DNA of 55,409 bases from Bacillota bacterium. Its GTDB lineage: Bacteria; Bacillota; UBA4882; UBA8346. Positions 24,815-34,509 of this stretch are shown piece by piece (position 1 is the stretch's first letter; every line of letters starts with the position of its first letter). A model generated the notes under the pieces. The model saw only the letters and a list, made by a program, of their open reading frames with translations, had not been told where the DNA came from and searched no databases. The stretch covers positions 1 to 55,409 of the forward strand of contig JAEZCE010000043.1 of assembly GCA_023429995.1 (NCBI GenBank). The letters are read 5' to 3'. The translations under genes and the position numbers were made by a program.

Positions 24815-25816
24815 ATGGCAGGATACCGTTGTTTTTATAAAGATATCCCGGCGCTGACTTTGGAAAGCGACCAACTGGCCGCGGTATTTTTACCTGAAAT
24901 CGGCAGCAAGATGGCTTCTTTGACTGATAAAACCTCGGCCCACGAGTACTTATGGCAAGAACCCACTCTTGGGTGCAGCCGGCCGGAATACGGCACTCCC
25001 TTTGATACCTGGGATATGTTTGGTTTTGATGAAATGTTTCCCACCATCTCGGCTTGTTATTACCACAAAAAACCCTGGCAGGGAACGGGCTTGCCCGACC
25101 ATGGGGAGGTCTGGTCATTGCCTTGGAAATATGAGTTGCAAGACGGGAAGATCCATTTTTGGGTCTCGGGAATCCGGCTTCCTTATAGGCTTGATAAGTG
25201 GGTTTATTTCAGCGCGCCCCATATTCTTCGTTTTGAATATCAAGTCACCAACCAAACTCCCTTTGACCAGGATTTTATTTGGGCCGCCCATCCGCTGCTG
25301 AATATGGTCCCCGGGATGAAGATTTTATTGCCGCCGGGGGTAAAACAAGTGGTCAATGTTTTAAGCGGCGGAAAACGGCTCGGCGGGTATCAGCAGCTTC
25401 ATTCCTGGCCTAAGACCCTTACTCCGGACGGTGTGGAATATCCAATCGACACCGTTTCCCCCCGGAGCTCGCTCTTTGAGAAATATTACGTTCAAGATCC
25501 TTTGAGGGAGGGATGGGCCGCTTTATATCAACCCCGGACCAGGGAAGTCATTGCCTTATCCTTTCCGGTGAAAGAAGTTCCCTACCTGGGGATTTGGATC
25601 AATGAAGGCGGGTTTGCCAATCAATATAATGCCGCCTTGGAGCCTTGCACCGGCGCTTTTGACCGGGTGGATGTCGCCGCCTTGCATGAAAAGGTGGGAA
25701 TTATGAAGGCGAATTCTCAATGCAGGTGGTATCTGAATGTAACGGTTCAAAAAATCAGGGAGGGAAACGAATGGGAAAGTCTTCATGTCCAAGAGGACGG
25801 GCAGATCACTTTTTAG
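24815..25816 (+). CDS. Galactose-mutarotase-like (aldose 1-epimerase family) protein
   Basis: 333 aa, beta-sandwich aldose-epimerase-like. Features include VFLPEIGSKMASLTDK, DTWDMFGFDEMFPTI, PDHGEVWSLPW, the AAHPLLNM histidine and a late YLGIWINEGGF. GGAGGAGG (24802-24809) precedes ATG 24815; upstream in-frame codons overlap the chemoreceptor gene. It probably interconverts anomers of, or binds, the imported sugar. It shares the LPE-G turn with the DUF5107 protein at the other end of the island. No terminator is clear after it. The catalytic residues of true aldose 1-epimerase cannot be assigned confidently. Confidence 0.75.
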   Translation: MAGYRCFYKDIPALTLESDQLAAVFLPEIGSKMASLTDKTSAHEYLWQEPTLGCSRPEYGTPFDTWDMFGFDEMFPTISACYYHKKPWQGTGLPDHGEVWSLPWKYELQDGKIHFWVSGIRLPYRLDKWVYFSAPHILRFEYQVTNQTPFDQDFIWAAHPLLNMVPGMKILLPPGVKQVVNVLSGGKRLGGYQQLHSWPKTLTPDGVEYPIDTVSPRSSLFEKYYVQDPLREGWAALYQPRTREVIALSFPVKEVPYLGIWINEGGFANQYNAALEPCTGAFDRVDVAALHEKVGIMKANSQCRWYLNVTVQKIREGNEWESLHVQEDGQITF

Positions 25817-25998
25817 CCCGGGGGACGATTGACACCGACGGAATTTTCAATGCTTTACCCGGAAAGAACATACGGTGGGGTCTTTATTCGAAAATGTTGC
25901 CGGAAAAAAGGGAAAAATGTTTAAGAAGCGAAATATATGGAAATGAATTTTAATGCGTGCATGGGCACACACGATGGACGCGTTAGCGGAGGTTCAAG

Positions 25999-26739
25999 GT
26001 GAGGACATCATATATCGATCCCAGCGCCGATATTAGTATGGATACAGAGATTGGCGAATTTGTAGTCATTGAGGCGCAGGTTAAAATCGGCTCCGGTTGC
26101 CGGATCGGCCATCATGCAATCATCCATCGAGGTAGCGAAATCGGCGCCAATACTGTAATCGGCGATCATGCCATACTGGGGAAAATGCCGCAGCTTGCCA
26201 AGACCAGCACAACAGAGCCTAAGACCCTGGAGCCCTTACGGGTCGCTTCCGACTGTCAGATTGGCGCCGGGGCGATTGTGTATGCCGGGACCAATATCGA
26301 ACAGGACACTACCATTGCCGATCTGGCTTCGGTGCGTGAAAACTGCCGGATTGGTAAGGCGGTTCTAATTGGCCGTGGCGTTGCAGTGGAAAATAACACA
26401 TCGATCGGGGATTTTACCAAGATTCAAACCAATGCCTATATTACCGCTTCCATGGAAATCGCGGACCATGTTTTTATCGCTCCAATGGTCACAACGACCA
26501 ACGATAATTTTATGGGGCGGACCGAAAAACGTTTTACGCTTCGAAAAGGAGCAACGATAGAGCGGGGCGCCCGGGTAGGGGGTAATGCCATTTTATTGCC
26601 CGGCATTACGGTTGCGGAAGAGAGTTTTGTGGCTGCAGGTTCAATCGTTACCAAAGACACTGCTCCTAAACAAGTCGTAAGGGGTGTTCCAGCCAGACCC
26701 GTACGGCCGGTGCCCGAGGACGAATTGTTGCCGGAATAA
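25999..26739 (+). CDS. wbpD: Left-handed beta-helix N-acetyltransferase, WbpD-like
   Basis: Hexapeptide-repeat acyltransferase, 246 aa, built of many [IV]G-x4 turns. It contains FIAPMVTTTNDNFMGR, a segment typical of WbpD/WlbB enzymes that acetylate the 3-amino group of UDP-2-acetamido-3-amino-glucuronate. The C-terminal VVRGVPARPVRPV is the usual cap. Start GTG 25999, 6 nt after GCGGAGG (25986-25992). It opens the polysaccharide locus, while its presumed partners WbpA/WbpB lie 12 kb upstream beyond the arabinose island and WbpE/WbpI lie about 11 kb downstream. Confidence 0.82.
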   Translation: MRTSYIDPSADISMDTEIGEFVVIEAQVKIGSGCRIGHHAIIHRGSEIGANTVIGDHAILGKMPQLAKTSTTEPKTLEPLRVASDCQIGAGAIVYAGTNIEQDTTIADLASVRENCRIGKAVLIGRGVAVENNTSIGDFTKIQTNAYITASMEIADHVFIAPMVTTTNDNFMGRTEKRFTLRKGATIERGARVGGNAILLPGITVAEESFVAAGSIVTKDTAPKQVVRGVPARPVRPVPEDELLPE

Positions 26740-26765
26740 ACCATTTTTTATAGGGGCTGTATAGC

Positions 26766-27350
26766 ATGGGCTTCATCCCAAAAATTATCCGAAGCTTCAT
26801 TCAACTTTTTGATTTTTTGTTGTTGCGGTTCTGGTTATTCCGTTTCGGCATCGGCTACAAGATGTGGGGAAGCGATTACCGGATCCGTCAAGTACAAAGG
26901 GCTCCGGCCCGTTATTTAAAGGCTGTTTTACGGAGCGTTGGCGCGGAAATTGATGATTCGGCGACCTTCAAAACCGGCCTTTTACTGGATAACATCGATT
27001 CCGGATTAAACAGGCTTCATATTGGCGAAAAAGCCTATATTGGGCCGGGAGTTTTTATGGATTTGGCGGAATCGATAACCATTGGAAAACAAGCGGTGAT
27101 AGCGTCCCAAGTCATGTTGTTAACCCATGGGGATGTTGGAGAGCGGACGCTCGCCAAGTTGATAAAGAGGAAAGCTGGCCCGGTATCTTTAGCGGAGGGT
27201 TGCTGGGTTGGAGCCCGGGCGGTTATTTTACCGGGAATAACCATTGGCAAACAGGCGGTGGTTGGAGCAGGAGCCGTGGTTACCGCCGATGTCGCGGATT
27301 TTACAATCGTTGCGGGAGTCCCGGCCCGTGTCATACGAAGGCTGAAATAG
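26766..27350 (+). CDS. Left-handed beta-helix acyltransferase (maltose/serine acetyltransferase-like)
   Basis: 194 aa. The N-terminal ~60 residues are hydrophobic/basic and may lie on the membrane. The remainder is hexapeptide repeats: HIGEKAYIGPGVFM, the catalytic-type histidine in LLTHGDVGE, GCWVGARAVILPGITIGKQAVVGAGAVV and a VPARVI cap. It resembles O-acetyltransferases that decorate cell-surface sugars. It begins 26 nt after wbpD, with AGGGGC before ATG 26766. The acceptor is unknown. Confidence 0.8.
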   Translation: MGFIPKIIRSFIQLFDFLLLRFWLFRFGIGYKMWGSDYRIRQVQRAPARYLKAVLRSVGAEIDDSATFKTGLLLDNIDSGLNRLHIGEKAYIGPGVFMDLAESITIGKQAVIASQVMLLTHGDVGERTLAKLIKRKAGPVSLAEGCWVGARAVILPGITIGKQAVVGAGAVVTADVADFTIVAGVPARVIRRLK

Positions 27351-27354
27351 CAAT

Positions 27355-27395
27355 AGGCTATCGGCTAATGGCTATTAGCTATGGAAGTTGGCTAT
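27355..27395. repeat. GGCTAT-rich intergenic tract
   Basis: The gap before the flippase contains GGCTATCGGCTAATGGCTATT, TAGCTATGG and TTGGCTATT, a run of imperfect GGCTATT units. A related tract (TTATTGGCTATTCC, GTTATTGGTTG) lies after dapA near 11138-11165. They look like decayed copies of a short dispersed intergenic repeat. Confidence 0.3.
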
Positions 27396-27469
27396 TGATT
27401 CTCAGCAATTATCTGGTAACTATTTTAAGCAAAAAGCAAAAAGCCGATTTAATTGAAAGAAGCGTATAT

Positions 27470-28783
27470 ATGAGCATAGCCACCAATAGTTTACGCACGT
27501 ATGTTTTTCGGATTGCAACCGGGATATCCGGAATTTTAATCGGAATACTCATTGCCAGATTCCTGGGGCCGGACGGTAAAGGCTATTATTCAGGTGTTTT
27601 TTTATTTTATAATACTTTTACCATGGTCGCCGGTACTTTAGGTCCGGCTATCACTTATCAAATAAGCCGTTTAAAAACTTCCCCCCGGATAGTTTTCCTA
27701 ACCGCCACACTGTATAGTACTGTCGCCGGGATATTGGCAATTGCCTGCTTTTGGGTTTTTACTCTGCTCAAACCCGGCTTTCATCATGGAATAATTTGGA
27801 TGGTGGTGTCCGTTACCCCGTTAACGCTGATAGTAACGAATTTGAACGGATTATTCCAAGGGCTCAACCGGATTGCCACCTTAAATTGGATTGGGATAGC
27901 CGCCGGATTTTTGCAGCTGCTTTTACTTTGTATCGGTTTTCTGGGATTTCAAATTAATGTCCGGATCGCCATATTCTTTTGGCTGATTGGCCAGGTAATG
28001 ACATTTGTAGCCGGTTTATGGGTGAGCCGCGAGTATTGGTGGCCGCCGCATTTGCGTTCGGTAAGCTTCCCCCTGCTGAAAGAGTTGCTGACCTTTGGCG
28101 GGCAGATTAGCCTCGGCAGTTTGGTCGGAATTTTAAATTCGCGGATCGATTCATTTTTAGTACTGGCTTTTTTAAAGACCAAACAATATGGATTTTATTC
28201 TGTGGCGGTTAATGCCGCCGAGCTGCTTTGGTACGCTTCCGGAGCTATTTCGGTTGCGATATGCGCCCATGTTGGTTCAGCTTCCTTGCAGCGTGCCGGA
28301 CAATTGACTGCCAAGGCTGTCCGGCATACATTATTGCTCAATATACCTTTAACCGCTTTGATGTGGAGCGTATCCTGGTTAATCCCTTTCGTTTACGGAG
28401 AAAGATTTACAATGGCTATGCTGCCGTACCGGGTGATGCTGCCGGGAATGTTGGCTTATAGTATCGCTAGTATTTTTTCTACCTATTTCACAAATCAGCT
28501 TGGTAAACCTAAATTTCCCCTATTGATATCCTCCCTATCGATGGTAATCGATTTCGGGGCCAGTTTATTTTTGGTTCCCAGGTGGGGCTTACTTGGCGGG
28601 GCTTTGGCGAATTCCTTATCGTATATCATTTCCATCAGCCTGTTAATCGCCATTTTTTGTAAAAAGGCCGGAATTTCAGGGGTGGAACTATTTCGAATTA
28701 CCCAAGAGGATATCGTCGATTATAAGATCTTATGGAATACTATCCGTCATTCTTTCAGCAGAAAGTTGAGGCGAAAGTCGTGA
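27470..28783 (+). CDS. Polysaccharide flippase (Wzx/MATE-like, PST family)
   Basis: About 437 aa of almost continuous hydrophobic helices (12-14 predicted). The opening FRIATGISGILIGILIARFLGPDGKGYYSGV is typical of O-antigen/teichuronic-type lipid-linked oligosaccharide translocases. Start taken at ATG 27470, where the family N-terminus begins; the ribosome site (GAAAGAAG) is weak. The frame is open back to 27200 but that part overlaps the acyltransferase gene and reads as noise. It would move the undecaprenyl-linked repeat unit across the cytoplasmic membrane. Its stop overlaps the next start by 4 nt. Confidence 0.87.
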   Translation: MSIATNSLRTYVFRIATGISGILIGILIARFLGPDGKGYYSGVFLFYNTFTMVAGTLGPAITYQISRLKTSPRIVFLTATLYSTVAGILAIACFWVFTLLKPGFHHGIIWMVVSVTPLTLIVTNLNGLFQGLNRIATLNWIGIAAGFLQLLLLCIGFLGFQINVRIAIFFWLIGQVMTFVAGLWVSREYWWPPHLRSVSFPLLKELLTFGGQISLGSLVGILNSRIDSFLVLAFLKTKQYGFYSVAVNAAELLWYASGAISVAICAHVGSASLQRAGQLTAKAVRHTLLLNIPLTALMWSVSWLIPFVYGERFTMAMLPYRVMLPGMLAYSIASIFSTYFTNQLGKPKFPLLISSLSMVIDFGASLFLVPRWGLLGGALANSLSYIISISLLIAIFCKKAGISGVELFRITQEDIVDYKILWNTIRHSFSRKLRRKS

Positions 28784-29700
28784 GCAAGCGGGATCATAAA
28801 AAAACAAGGCGAATTTTGATTATCGGTTACCCTTATTTTGTGGGTAGGATCATGGAATTGGCAAAGGGTTCCGATTATCAGCTTTTTACGATGCCCAAAG
28901 GTAAATTGCAACAATGGTTAATTTTACTGCGGGTGAATGCCATTTATTTGGTGGGCGGTGATTTGCGATCCAACCGTTTTTATACTGTAGCGGTTCTTTT
29001 GGGAAAAAAAGTGATCATGCATTGGGTTGGTTCCGATATTCTGGAAATGAAGGATTGGCTGAGAAAAGGACACCGTTTCAACCCGATATTGCTCCGCCAC
29101 TCTTATCACTGGGCTGAAGTGGATTGGACCGCCGGGGAGTTGCAGGAACTCGGTATCAAGGCCCAAGTTGTGCCCCTGACACCGGCGACTTTTCCGGAGC
29201 AAGTCAAGGAACTTCCTTCAAAGTTCGTGGTGTTATGCTATTTGCCGCCGGAGCGGGAGGCTTTTTATGGCGGCGCGGAAATTATTCAACTTGCCAAACA
29301 GTTCCCGGAGATTGTATTTTTAGCTGTGGCCGCTTCACCGACCGTTTCGCATCCCAATTGGCCGGAAAACATTATTCCGGTCGGGTGGGTGGACGATATG
29401 GGGGAATTATACCCGGAGATTACGGTGCTGGTCCGCTTTACCGAACATGACGGATTATCATTTATGGTTTTAGAGGCGCTGGCCCATGGAAGGTACGTTA
29501 TTTGGAGTTATCCCTTTGAAGGGGTAAGAAAAGTCACGGATTATGCGCAGCTGATGGGAGGAATTTGCGAGTTATACCAGGATTTCCAAGCCGGGAAATT
29601 GTCTTTGAATCAAACAGGCCGTTCTTTTGTATCCCGACATTACCTGCCGGAGACGGTTTGGCAGCAGATTCATCAAGGTATAGAGGGAGTTTTATTATAA
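28780..29700 (+). CDS. Glycosyltransferase-like protein (GT-B fold)
   Basis: 306 aa. ILIIGYPYFVGRIM at the start, a middle VIMHWVGSDIL segment and a C-terminal TEHDGLSFMVLEALAHGRYVIWS stretch, which matches the nucleotide-sugar-binding EALA region of GT4-like enzymes. It is shorter than typical GT4 (~370), with a reduced N-terminal domain. The GTG start overlaps the flippase stop (GTGA) and follows GAGGCG, so translation is coupled. Donor and acceptor unknown. Confidence 0.7.
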   Translation: MSKRDHKKTRRILIIGYPYFVGRIMELAKGSDYQLFTMPKGKLQQWLILLRVNAIYLVGGDLRSNRFYTVAVLLGKKVIMHWVGSDILEMKDWLRKGHRFNPILLRHSYHWAEVDWTAGELQELGIKAQVVPLTPATFPEQVKELPSKFVVLCYLPPEREAFYGGAEIIQLAKQFPEIVFLAVAASPTVSHPNWPENIIPVGWVDDMGELYPEITVLVRFTEHDGLSFMVLEALAHGRYVIWSYPFEGVRKVTDYAQLMGGICELYQDFQAGKLSLNQTGRSFVSRHYLPETVWQQIHQGIEGVLL

Positions 29701-30966
29701 ATGGACAGGCAATCGAAACAAATACTAATGATAGCCTATTATTTCCCGCCCCTGGGAGGTGCCGGAGTTCAGCGTTCCGCCAAATTTGCCAAGTATTTGG
29801 CCCGCCTGGGATGGCAGGTAAAGGTTGTTTCAGTGGTTCCCCTGCCCTTCGAGCCGGTCGACCCTTCACTGGAATGTGAGATCCGGGATCCGAACATAAT
29901 GGTAGAACCAGTTCCCTACCGGCCAAGGTTTAGAAAATTTGACCGTATACCGGGCTTCTGGCGGGTGAGAAGTTATCTGGATGAATGGTTTTCTTTTCCC
30001 GATCGGATGCAGGGCTGGTTAAAGCCGGCTTTGGCTGCGGCTTCCCGAATTTGCCTTGATAATCCCGGGATGATTGTTTTTTCAACTTCCGCTCCCTATA
30101 CGGCTCACTTAATCGCCAGGGAATTGAAAAGACGATACGGCTTGCCCTGGGTTGCCGATTTCCGGGATGAATGGAGTCAAAATCCTTATTTACGCACGGT
30201 CACTCCATATCATTTCCGGCTCCATCAAAGAGCCGAGCGAACGGTTCTCGATGAGGCGGATGCAATAATTTCAGTGACTGAAACGATAACCCGGGGATTA
30301 CGGAAAACCGCCCCGGAATCGGAGGCGGTCTTTCACACGATTCCCAATGGTTTTGATCCGGAGGATTTTTCCCTGATCCGGGATTCTGATTTAACCGGGG
30401 TCCATGATCAACGGTGGAAGTTGACCCATGTCGGCACCTTGAACAAGGCCCGGGCAGAATTGTTGTTGCCCTTGATTCAAACTTTGCAACGGTTGGATGC
30501 CCGCGGGGCGATTCCTTTATCATCCGTGAGATTGCAATTCATTGGGGCGGGCGATTGGAAGAACCTGGAATGGAGCGGCCTGGATTGGATCGAGACCCGT
30601 AATTACTTACCGCACCGGGAAGCCCTAAAGGCAATGGACCAGGCCGATATGACGATATTGGCGGAGTCCAACCCGGCGGCCTTTACCGGAAAGATTTTTG
30701 AATATCTCGGGCTTCAAAAACCCATTTTGGGTTTGGTTCATCCCCAAAGTCCGGCGGCAGGGTTGATTAGGGAAGCGGAAGCGGGTTTTGTGATTGGTCT
30801 GGCAGGGGGCTCCGGACTTGAAGAGGCCTTAATGAAAGCCTATCAAAGTTGGCAAAAAAGCATCCCGCCGGCTCCGCCCAACCCGGAAGTAATCGCCCGT
30901 TTCAACCGGGAGCGTCAGGCCGAAACTTTGGCCCAAATCATGGAGCAAATCGGGGAGAAAAAATGA
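29701..30966 (+). CDS. Glycosyltransferase, GT4-like
   Basis: 421 aa, GT-B fold. Glycine-rich N-terminal loop YFPPLGGAGVQRSAKFAKYL, ADFRDEWSQNPY in the centre and NPAAFTGKIFEYLGLQKPILGLV near the C-terminus, equivalent to the donor-binding EX7E area. ATG 29701 follows the previous stop directly, with AGAGGGAG (29682-29689) 11 nt upstream. It resembles the next gene in its N-terminal motif (YYFPPLGGAGV versus YHYPPLAGAGV), suggesting an old duplication. Specificity unknown. Confidence 0.82.
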   Translation: MDRQSKQILMIAYYFPPLGGAGVQRSAKFAKYLARLGWQVKVVSVVPLPFEPVDPSLECEIRDPNIMVEPVPYRPRFRKFDRIPGFWRVRSYLDEWFSFPDRMQGWLKPALAAASRICLDNPGMIVFSTSAPYTAHLIARELKRRYGLPWVADFRDEWSQNPYLRTVTPYHFRLHQRAERTVLDEADAIISVTETITRGLRKTAPESEAVFHTIPNGFDPEDFSLIRDSDLTGVHDQRWKLTHVGTLNKARAELLLPLIQTLQRLDARGAIPLSSVRLQFIGAGDWKNLEWSGLDWIETRNYLPHREALKAMDQADMTILAESNPAAFTGKIFEYLGLQKPILGLVHPQSPAAGLIREAEAGFVIGLAGGSGLEEALMKAYQSWQKSIPPAPPNPEVIARFNRERQAETLAQIMEQIGEKK

Positions 30967-30993
30967 AGAATAGGAACAACCTGGAGATCTAAA

Positions 30994-32244
30994 ATGAAAC
31001 GCGTTTTAGTCATCGCTTACCATTATCCGCCCCTTGCCGGGGCCGGGGTGCTAAAAACATTGCGAACGACCCGTTATTTTTCAAAATTCGGGTGGCAACC
31101 GCTGGTTTTAACGGTGAAAAATCCCGAACCTTACCATCGGGCTCCCAATCCGATTCCCGAAGGAACCCGGGTTTACCGTTCCTGGCGAATCCCGGGAGGT
31201 AACTTGCTGGCCAGGCTATTACGAAGGCTCAGGCTTGATGAACGGTGGATGCTGCTTCCGGATCAGCATATTTTATGGGCGCCGGGCGCCTTTTTCACCG
31301 GACTTTATCTGATAATCCGTTTCAAAATCGATTTGATTTATGTAACCGGCCCTCCCTATTCGGCGTTAATGGTTGGAGCCGCCCTGCAAAAAATTTCCGG
31401 AAGGCCTTTAGTAACGGAGGTCCGGGATCCTTGGAGCTTTAACAGGGGACGTCAAGGGTACCCAACAAGGGTGCACCGAAAAATTGATCACTTTTATGAA
31501 CGTTGGGTGCTGCGGTCATCTTCTTTGATTACTTGCATTTATCATATTACCGCTGATGGCTACCGGGAACTCTATCCCTGGTGTAAAGAGAAATTGATTG
31601 TTTTTTATGACACGGTTGACCTTCAGGATCTGCCTGCGAATTATCAAAGTTATCCCATTTTTACCTTGACGTATATCGGAACTTTTTATCCCCCCTTTGC
31701 AACGCTTCGGGCCACTTTACAGGCAATCAAGATGTTGCTGGACGAAGGGACGATCAGGGCGGAAAAATTTTGTTTGAATTATGTCGGGCCCCTTGATAAA
31801 ACCTTCGCCACGATGGCCCAGTCCCTCGGGGTTGCCCAAGTCGTGAGATGGGCCGGATACAAAACATTAAAAGAGGCCCAACTGGAAGTTTTCAAAAGTC
31901 AAGCCCTATTGCTGTTGCTGGAATTCCCAACGATTAATACCAAACTTTTCGACTATCTTGCCAGTGGGCGAAGAATCCTGGCTGTAGTTCCCGATTTTCC
32001 GGAACTCCGGAGTTTGCTGGAACGCTATGCCGGGTGTTATGATTTAGTCGATACGGCAGTGGATTTCCAAGACTACGGGAAAATAGCTGAAATCTTAAAA
32101 CAGTGTTATAATAATTTTTATGACCAAAAAACAGCAAACGATCCTTGGAAAACGGCGCTTTTTAAAAACGAGTTGAATATTGAAGCCGAAACCCGGCAGT
32201 TGGTTGAGAATTTCAATCAATTGGCGGCGAAGATTAAAATATAA
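30994..32244 (+). CDS. Glycosyltransferase, GT4-like
   Basis: 416 aa. YHYPPLAGAGVLKTLRTTRYF at the start, VTEVRDPWSFNRG in the middle and LLLEFPTINTKLFDYLASGRRILAVV near the C-terminus, the donor-site helix of this group. It lies 27 nt after its paralogue-like neighbour; GGAG precedes ATG 30994. No signal peptide: a cytoplasmic or peripheral enzyme that extends the lipid-linked oligosaccharide. Sugar specificity cannot be read. Confidence 0.82.
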   Translation: MKRVLVIAYHYPPLAGAGVLKTLRTTRYFSKFGWQPLVLTVKNPEPYHRAPNPIPEGTRVYRSWRIPGGNLLARLLRRLRLDERWMLLPDQHILWAPGAFFTGLYLIIRFKIDLIYVTGPPYSALMVGAALQKISGRPLVTEVRDPWSFNRGRQGYPTRVHRKIDHFYERWVLRSSSLITCIYHITADGYRELYPWCKEKLIVFYDTVDLQDLPANYQSYPIFTLTYIGTFYPPFATLRATLQAIKMLLDEGTIRAEKFCLNYVGPLDKTFATMAQSLGVAQVVRWAGYKTLKEAQLEVFKSQALLLLLEFPTINTKLFDYLASGRRILAVVPDFPELRSLLERYAGCYDLVDTAVDFQDYGKIAEILKQCYNNFYDQKTANDPWKTALFKNELNIEAETRQLVENFNQLAAKIKI

Positions 32245-32290
32245 CGATCTTACGAAGCGAACATTTTATCAGTGATGGAGTCGTGTCGAA

Positions 32291-33382
32291 TTGGGAAAAA
32301 TTTGTTTTTTGGCAGACGCCAGGAGCCCGCACACACTCAAATGGGTAAGGGGATGCGCCGACTTGCATTGGGAGATAATTGTTATCTCCCACCATCCGGG
32401 AGAAATACCAGGGGCCCGGGTTGTGGTTCATCCTTTGTCATTACTTGGTTTTCCCAAATATTGTTGGCGAGTCCGGCGGCTCATCCGCCAACTAAAGCCG
32501 GATGTGGTTCATGCCCATCAATTCGGCGCCCACGCCTTATACGCCTGGTTTAGTGGGATTTCACCCTTGGTGATTTCAGCCTGGGGTTCCGATGTTCTGG
32601 TATATCCGAAACAATCCCGTTTCATCCGCTGGCTGACCAAGTTTCTGGTCCGCAGGGCCACGGTGATTACCTCCGACAGCAGCTTGGTCGAGGGAGAATT
32701 GAAAGCTTATGGGGCTAAGGATGAGCAACTGATGAGGGTCATTTTTGGAATTGAGCGGCGACGCTATCAGAAATTGGCCGGAGTCGCCAAGGAGAATTCG
32801 CGGCTAATCCTTTGTTCTCCCCGGCTGCACGAACCGCTTTATAATATTCAGATGATTATTGAGGCATTTGGTGAAGTTAAGAAAGATTTTCCTGAACTTG
32901 AGCTGTGGTTGCTGGGTTCGGGTAGTTTGACTCCAACGCTGGAAAGGATGGCGGAGGGTGGGGAGTTTGCAAACAGTATCCGCTTTTGGGGTATGGTGTC
33001 GCCCCGGGAATCGCTGGAGCGGATGGGTGAAAGCCACTTAATGATTAGCCTCCCATCCAGTGACGCCACTCCGGTGAGTTTGCTGGAGGCCATGGCGGCC
33101 GGCGCATTACCAATTCTAAGCGATTTACCGGCTTATCATGATTGGGTCGCCGACGGGGTTAACGGCCTTTTTGTAAAGCCGGATTTCACCAACTTGGTTT
33201 CGGTTTTGAACCGGGCGGTCCGGGACCTTGCTTTACGGGAGAAAGCCGCGACGATTAACCGCAAAATCATATGGAAACGGGCCATTTGGGAGGATCAGTT
33301 TCAGCCGATGCTGAAATTTTACGCCTCAAGGAAAAAGTCTTGCAATGACTCCAATAACATAAACGGGGATGGGGAAAAGTGA
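32291..33382 (+). CDS. Glycosyltransferase, GT4 family
   Basis: 363 aa. GKICFLADARSPHTLKWV opens the GT-B fold; KPDVVHAHQFGAHALYAW and ISAWGSDVLV are the usual N-domain elements; LPSSDATPVSLLEAMAAGALPILSDLPA is the C-domain donor site with the EX7E-type spacing. Start TTG 32291, GGAG at 32276-32279. Its stop overlaps the next GTG by 4 nt, so the two are translationally coupled. Confidence 0.87.
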   Translation: MGKICFLADARSPHTLKWVRGCADLHWEIIVISHHPGEIPGARVVVHPLSLLGFPKYCWRVRRLIRQLKPDVVHAHQFGAHALYAWFSGISPLVISAWGSDVLVYPKQSRFIRWLTKFLVRRATVITSDSSLVEGELKAYGAKDEQLMRVIFGIERRRYQKLAGVAKENSRLILCSPRLHEPLYNIQMIIEAFGEVKKDFPELELWLLGSGSLTPTLERMAEGGEFANSIRFWGMVSPRESLERMGESHLMISLPSSDATPVSLLEAMAAGALPILSDLPAYHDWVADGVNGLFVKPDFTNLVSVLNRAVRDLALREKAATINRKIIWKRAIWEDQFQPMLKFYASRKKSCNDSNNINGDGEK

Positions 33383-34509
33383 AAAAAATTGTGATGTTGC
33401 TTTCTAACGGTTTTGCTCCCGACCCGCGGGTGGCTGCCGAAGCGCAGGCACTGACCGAAGCCGGATATCAGGTTACGATTTTCGCTTGGGACCGGACCGG
33501 CCAATTGCCGGAAAATGAGAACTATCAGGGTATCCAAATCGTCCGTTCCAAGATTGGCACTACTTACAGCCGGGGGCCGCTGCAGATTTTTAAATTCAGA
33601 CAGTTCTGGAAGGCAGCCGCAGCCTTTTTAGGGGAGCGCTCCGCGGATATCATTCATTGTCACGATTTGGATACTTTATGGCCCGGGATTCGATACGGCC
33701 GTAAATTTGAGATCCCGGTAATATTTGACGCCCACGAATCCTATCCCGATATGGTGGCCCATTTATTTCCTTCTTGGTTGGTGTTGATGATCCGGAGGAT
33801 GGAAGCGTCTCTCGTTCCCAAAACGAGTGCCGTCATCACCGTGGGGGAAATTTTGGCCCGTCATTACCAATCGCTCCACGCCAAGAAGGTGGTGGTGGTC
33901 GGCAATTATAAAACCTTAAACCTCTCAGAGCCGGTAAAACCACAGAAAATCCCCCCCTTAAAAATCATTTATGTCGGCGGGTTAAACCGCGACCGGATGA
34001 TTGGCCCGATGATTGAGGCCGTGTCCGGCGATGCGCGTTATCATTTTACCATTGTCGGCGCAGGTTCGGAATTATCCCGTTTGCAAGAAATTGCCGGTTC
34101 AAGCGCCAATATCCTTTTTACCGGTTATAAGGCGCAAGCGGAAGCCCGCGCTTTAATCGACCAATGCCATCTGGTCTATTACGGAATTGACGGCGCCTAT
34201 GCCAATAACCAATATAGTACGCCCAATCTGCTTTTTTTGGCCCTTGCATCCGGAAGGCCCATTATCACCACCAAGGTGGGAGAAATCGCCGAGATTGTCC
34301 GGACTCAAAGTTGCGGCTCGGTTCTGGCGGATTTGGAAGGTACCACCATTGGCCGGGTTTTAGAGCGATATTTTGAGGAGAGCTTATGGCGGCATCAGTC
34401 GGAACGGAGCTTCCGGGCTGCTGCTTCCAAATATAATTGGGAAATTGCCAAACAAAATTTATTGGGGCTATATCAAGATTTGGAGTCGCAAAATGGAGAA
34501 GCAAAGTAA
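33379..34509 (+). CDS. Glycosyltransferase, GT4 family
   Basis: 376 aa. LLSNGFAPDPRVAAEAQAL (substrate loop), DIIHCHDLDTLWPG, VIFDAHESYPDMV and a C-domain with IIYVGGLNRDRM, FTIVGAGSELSRLQE and STPNLLFLALASGRPIITT. GTG 33379 overlaps the previous stop, and its own end overlaps the next gene by 17 nt: a tightly packed operon. Product unknown. Confidence 0.87.
   Translation: MKKIVMLLSNGFAPDPRVAAEAQALTEAGYQVTIFAWDRTGQLPENENYQGIQIVRSKIGTTYSRGPLQIFKFRQFWKAAAAFLGERSADIIHCHDLDTLWPGIRYGRKFEIPVIFDAHESYPDMVAHLFPSWLVLMIRRMEASLVPKTSAVITVGEILARHYQSLHAKKVVVVGNYKTLNLSEPVKPQKIPPLKIIYVGGLNRDRMIGPMIEAVSGDARYHFTIVGAGSELSRLQEIAGSSANILFTGYKAQAEARALIDQCHLVYYGIDGAYANNQYSTPNLLFLALASGRPIITTKVGEIAEIVRTQSCGSVLADLEGTTIGRVLERYFEESLWRHQSERSFRAAASKYNWEIAKQNLLGLYQDLESQNGEAK

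Noticed and set aside
25829..25857. TTGACA as promoter of wbpD
   Set aside because: The -35 is perfect but no acceptable -10 lies 16-18 nt downstream.
27200..27469. 90-codon N-terminal extension of the flippase
   Set aside because: It overlaps the acyltransferase gene, reads as low-complexity noise and the family N-terminus begins at ATG 27470.
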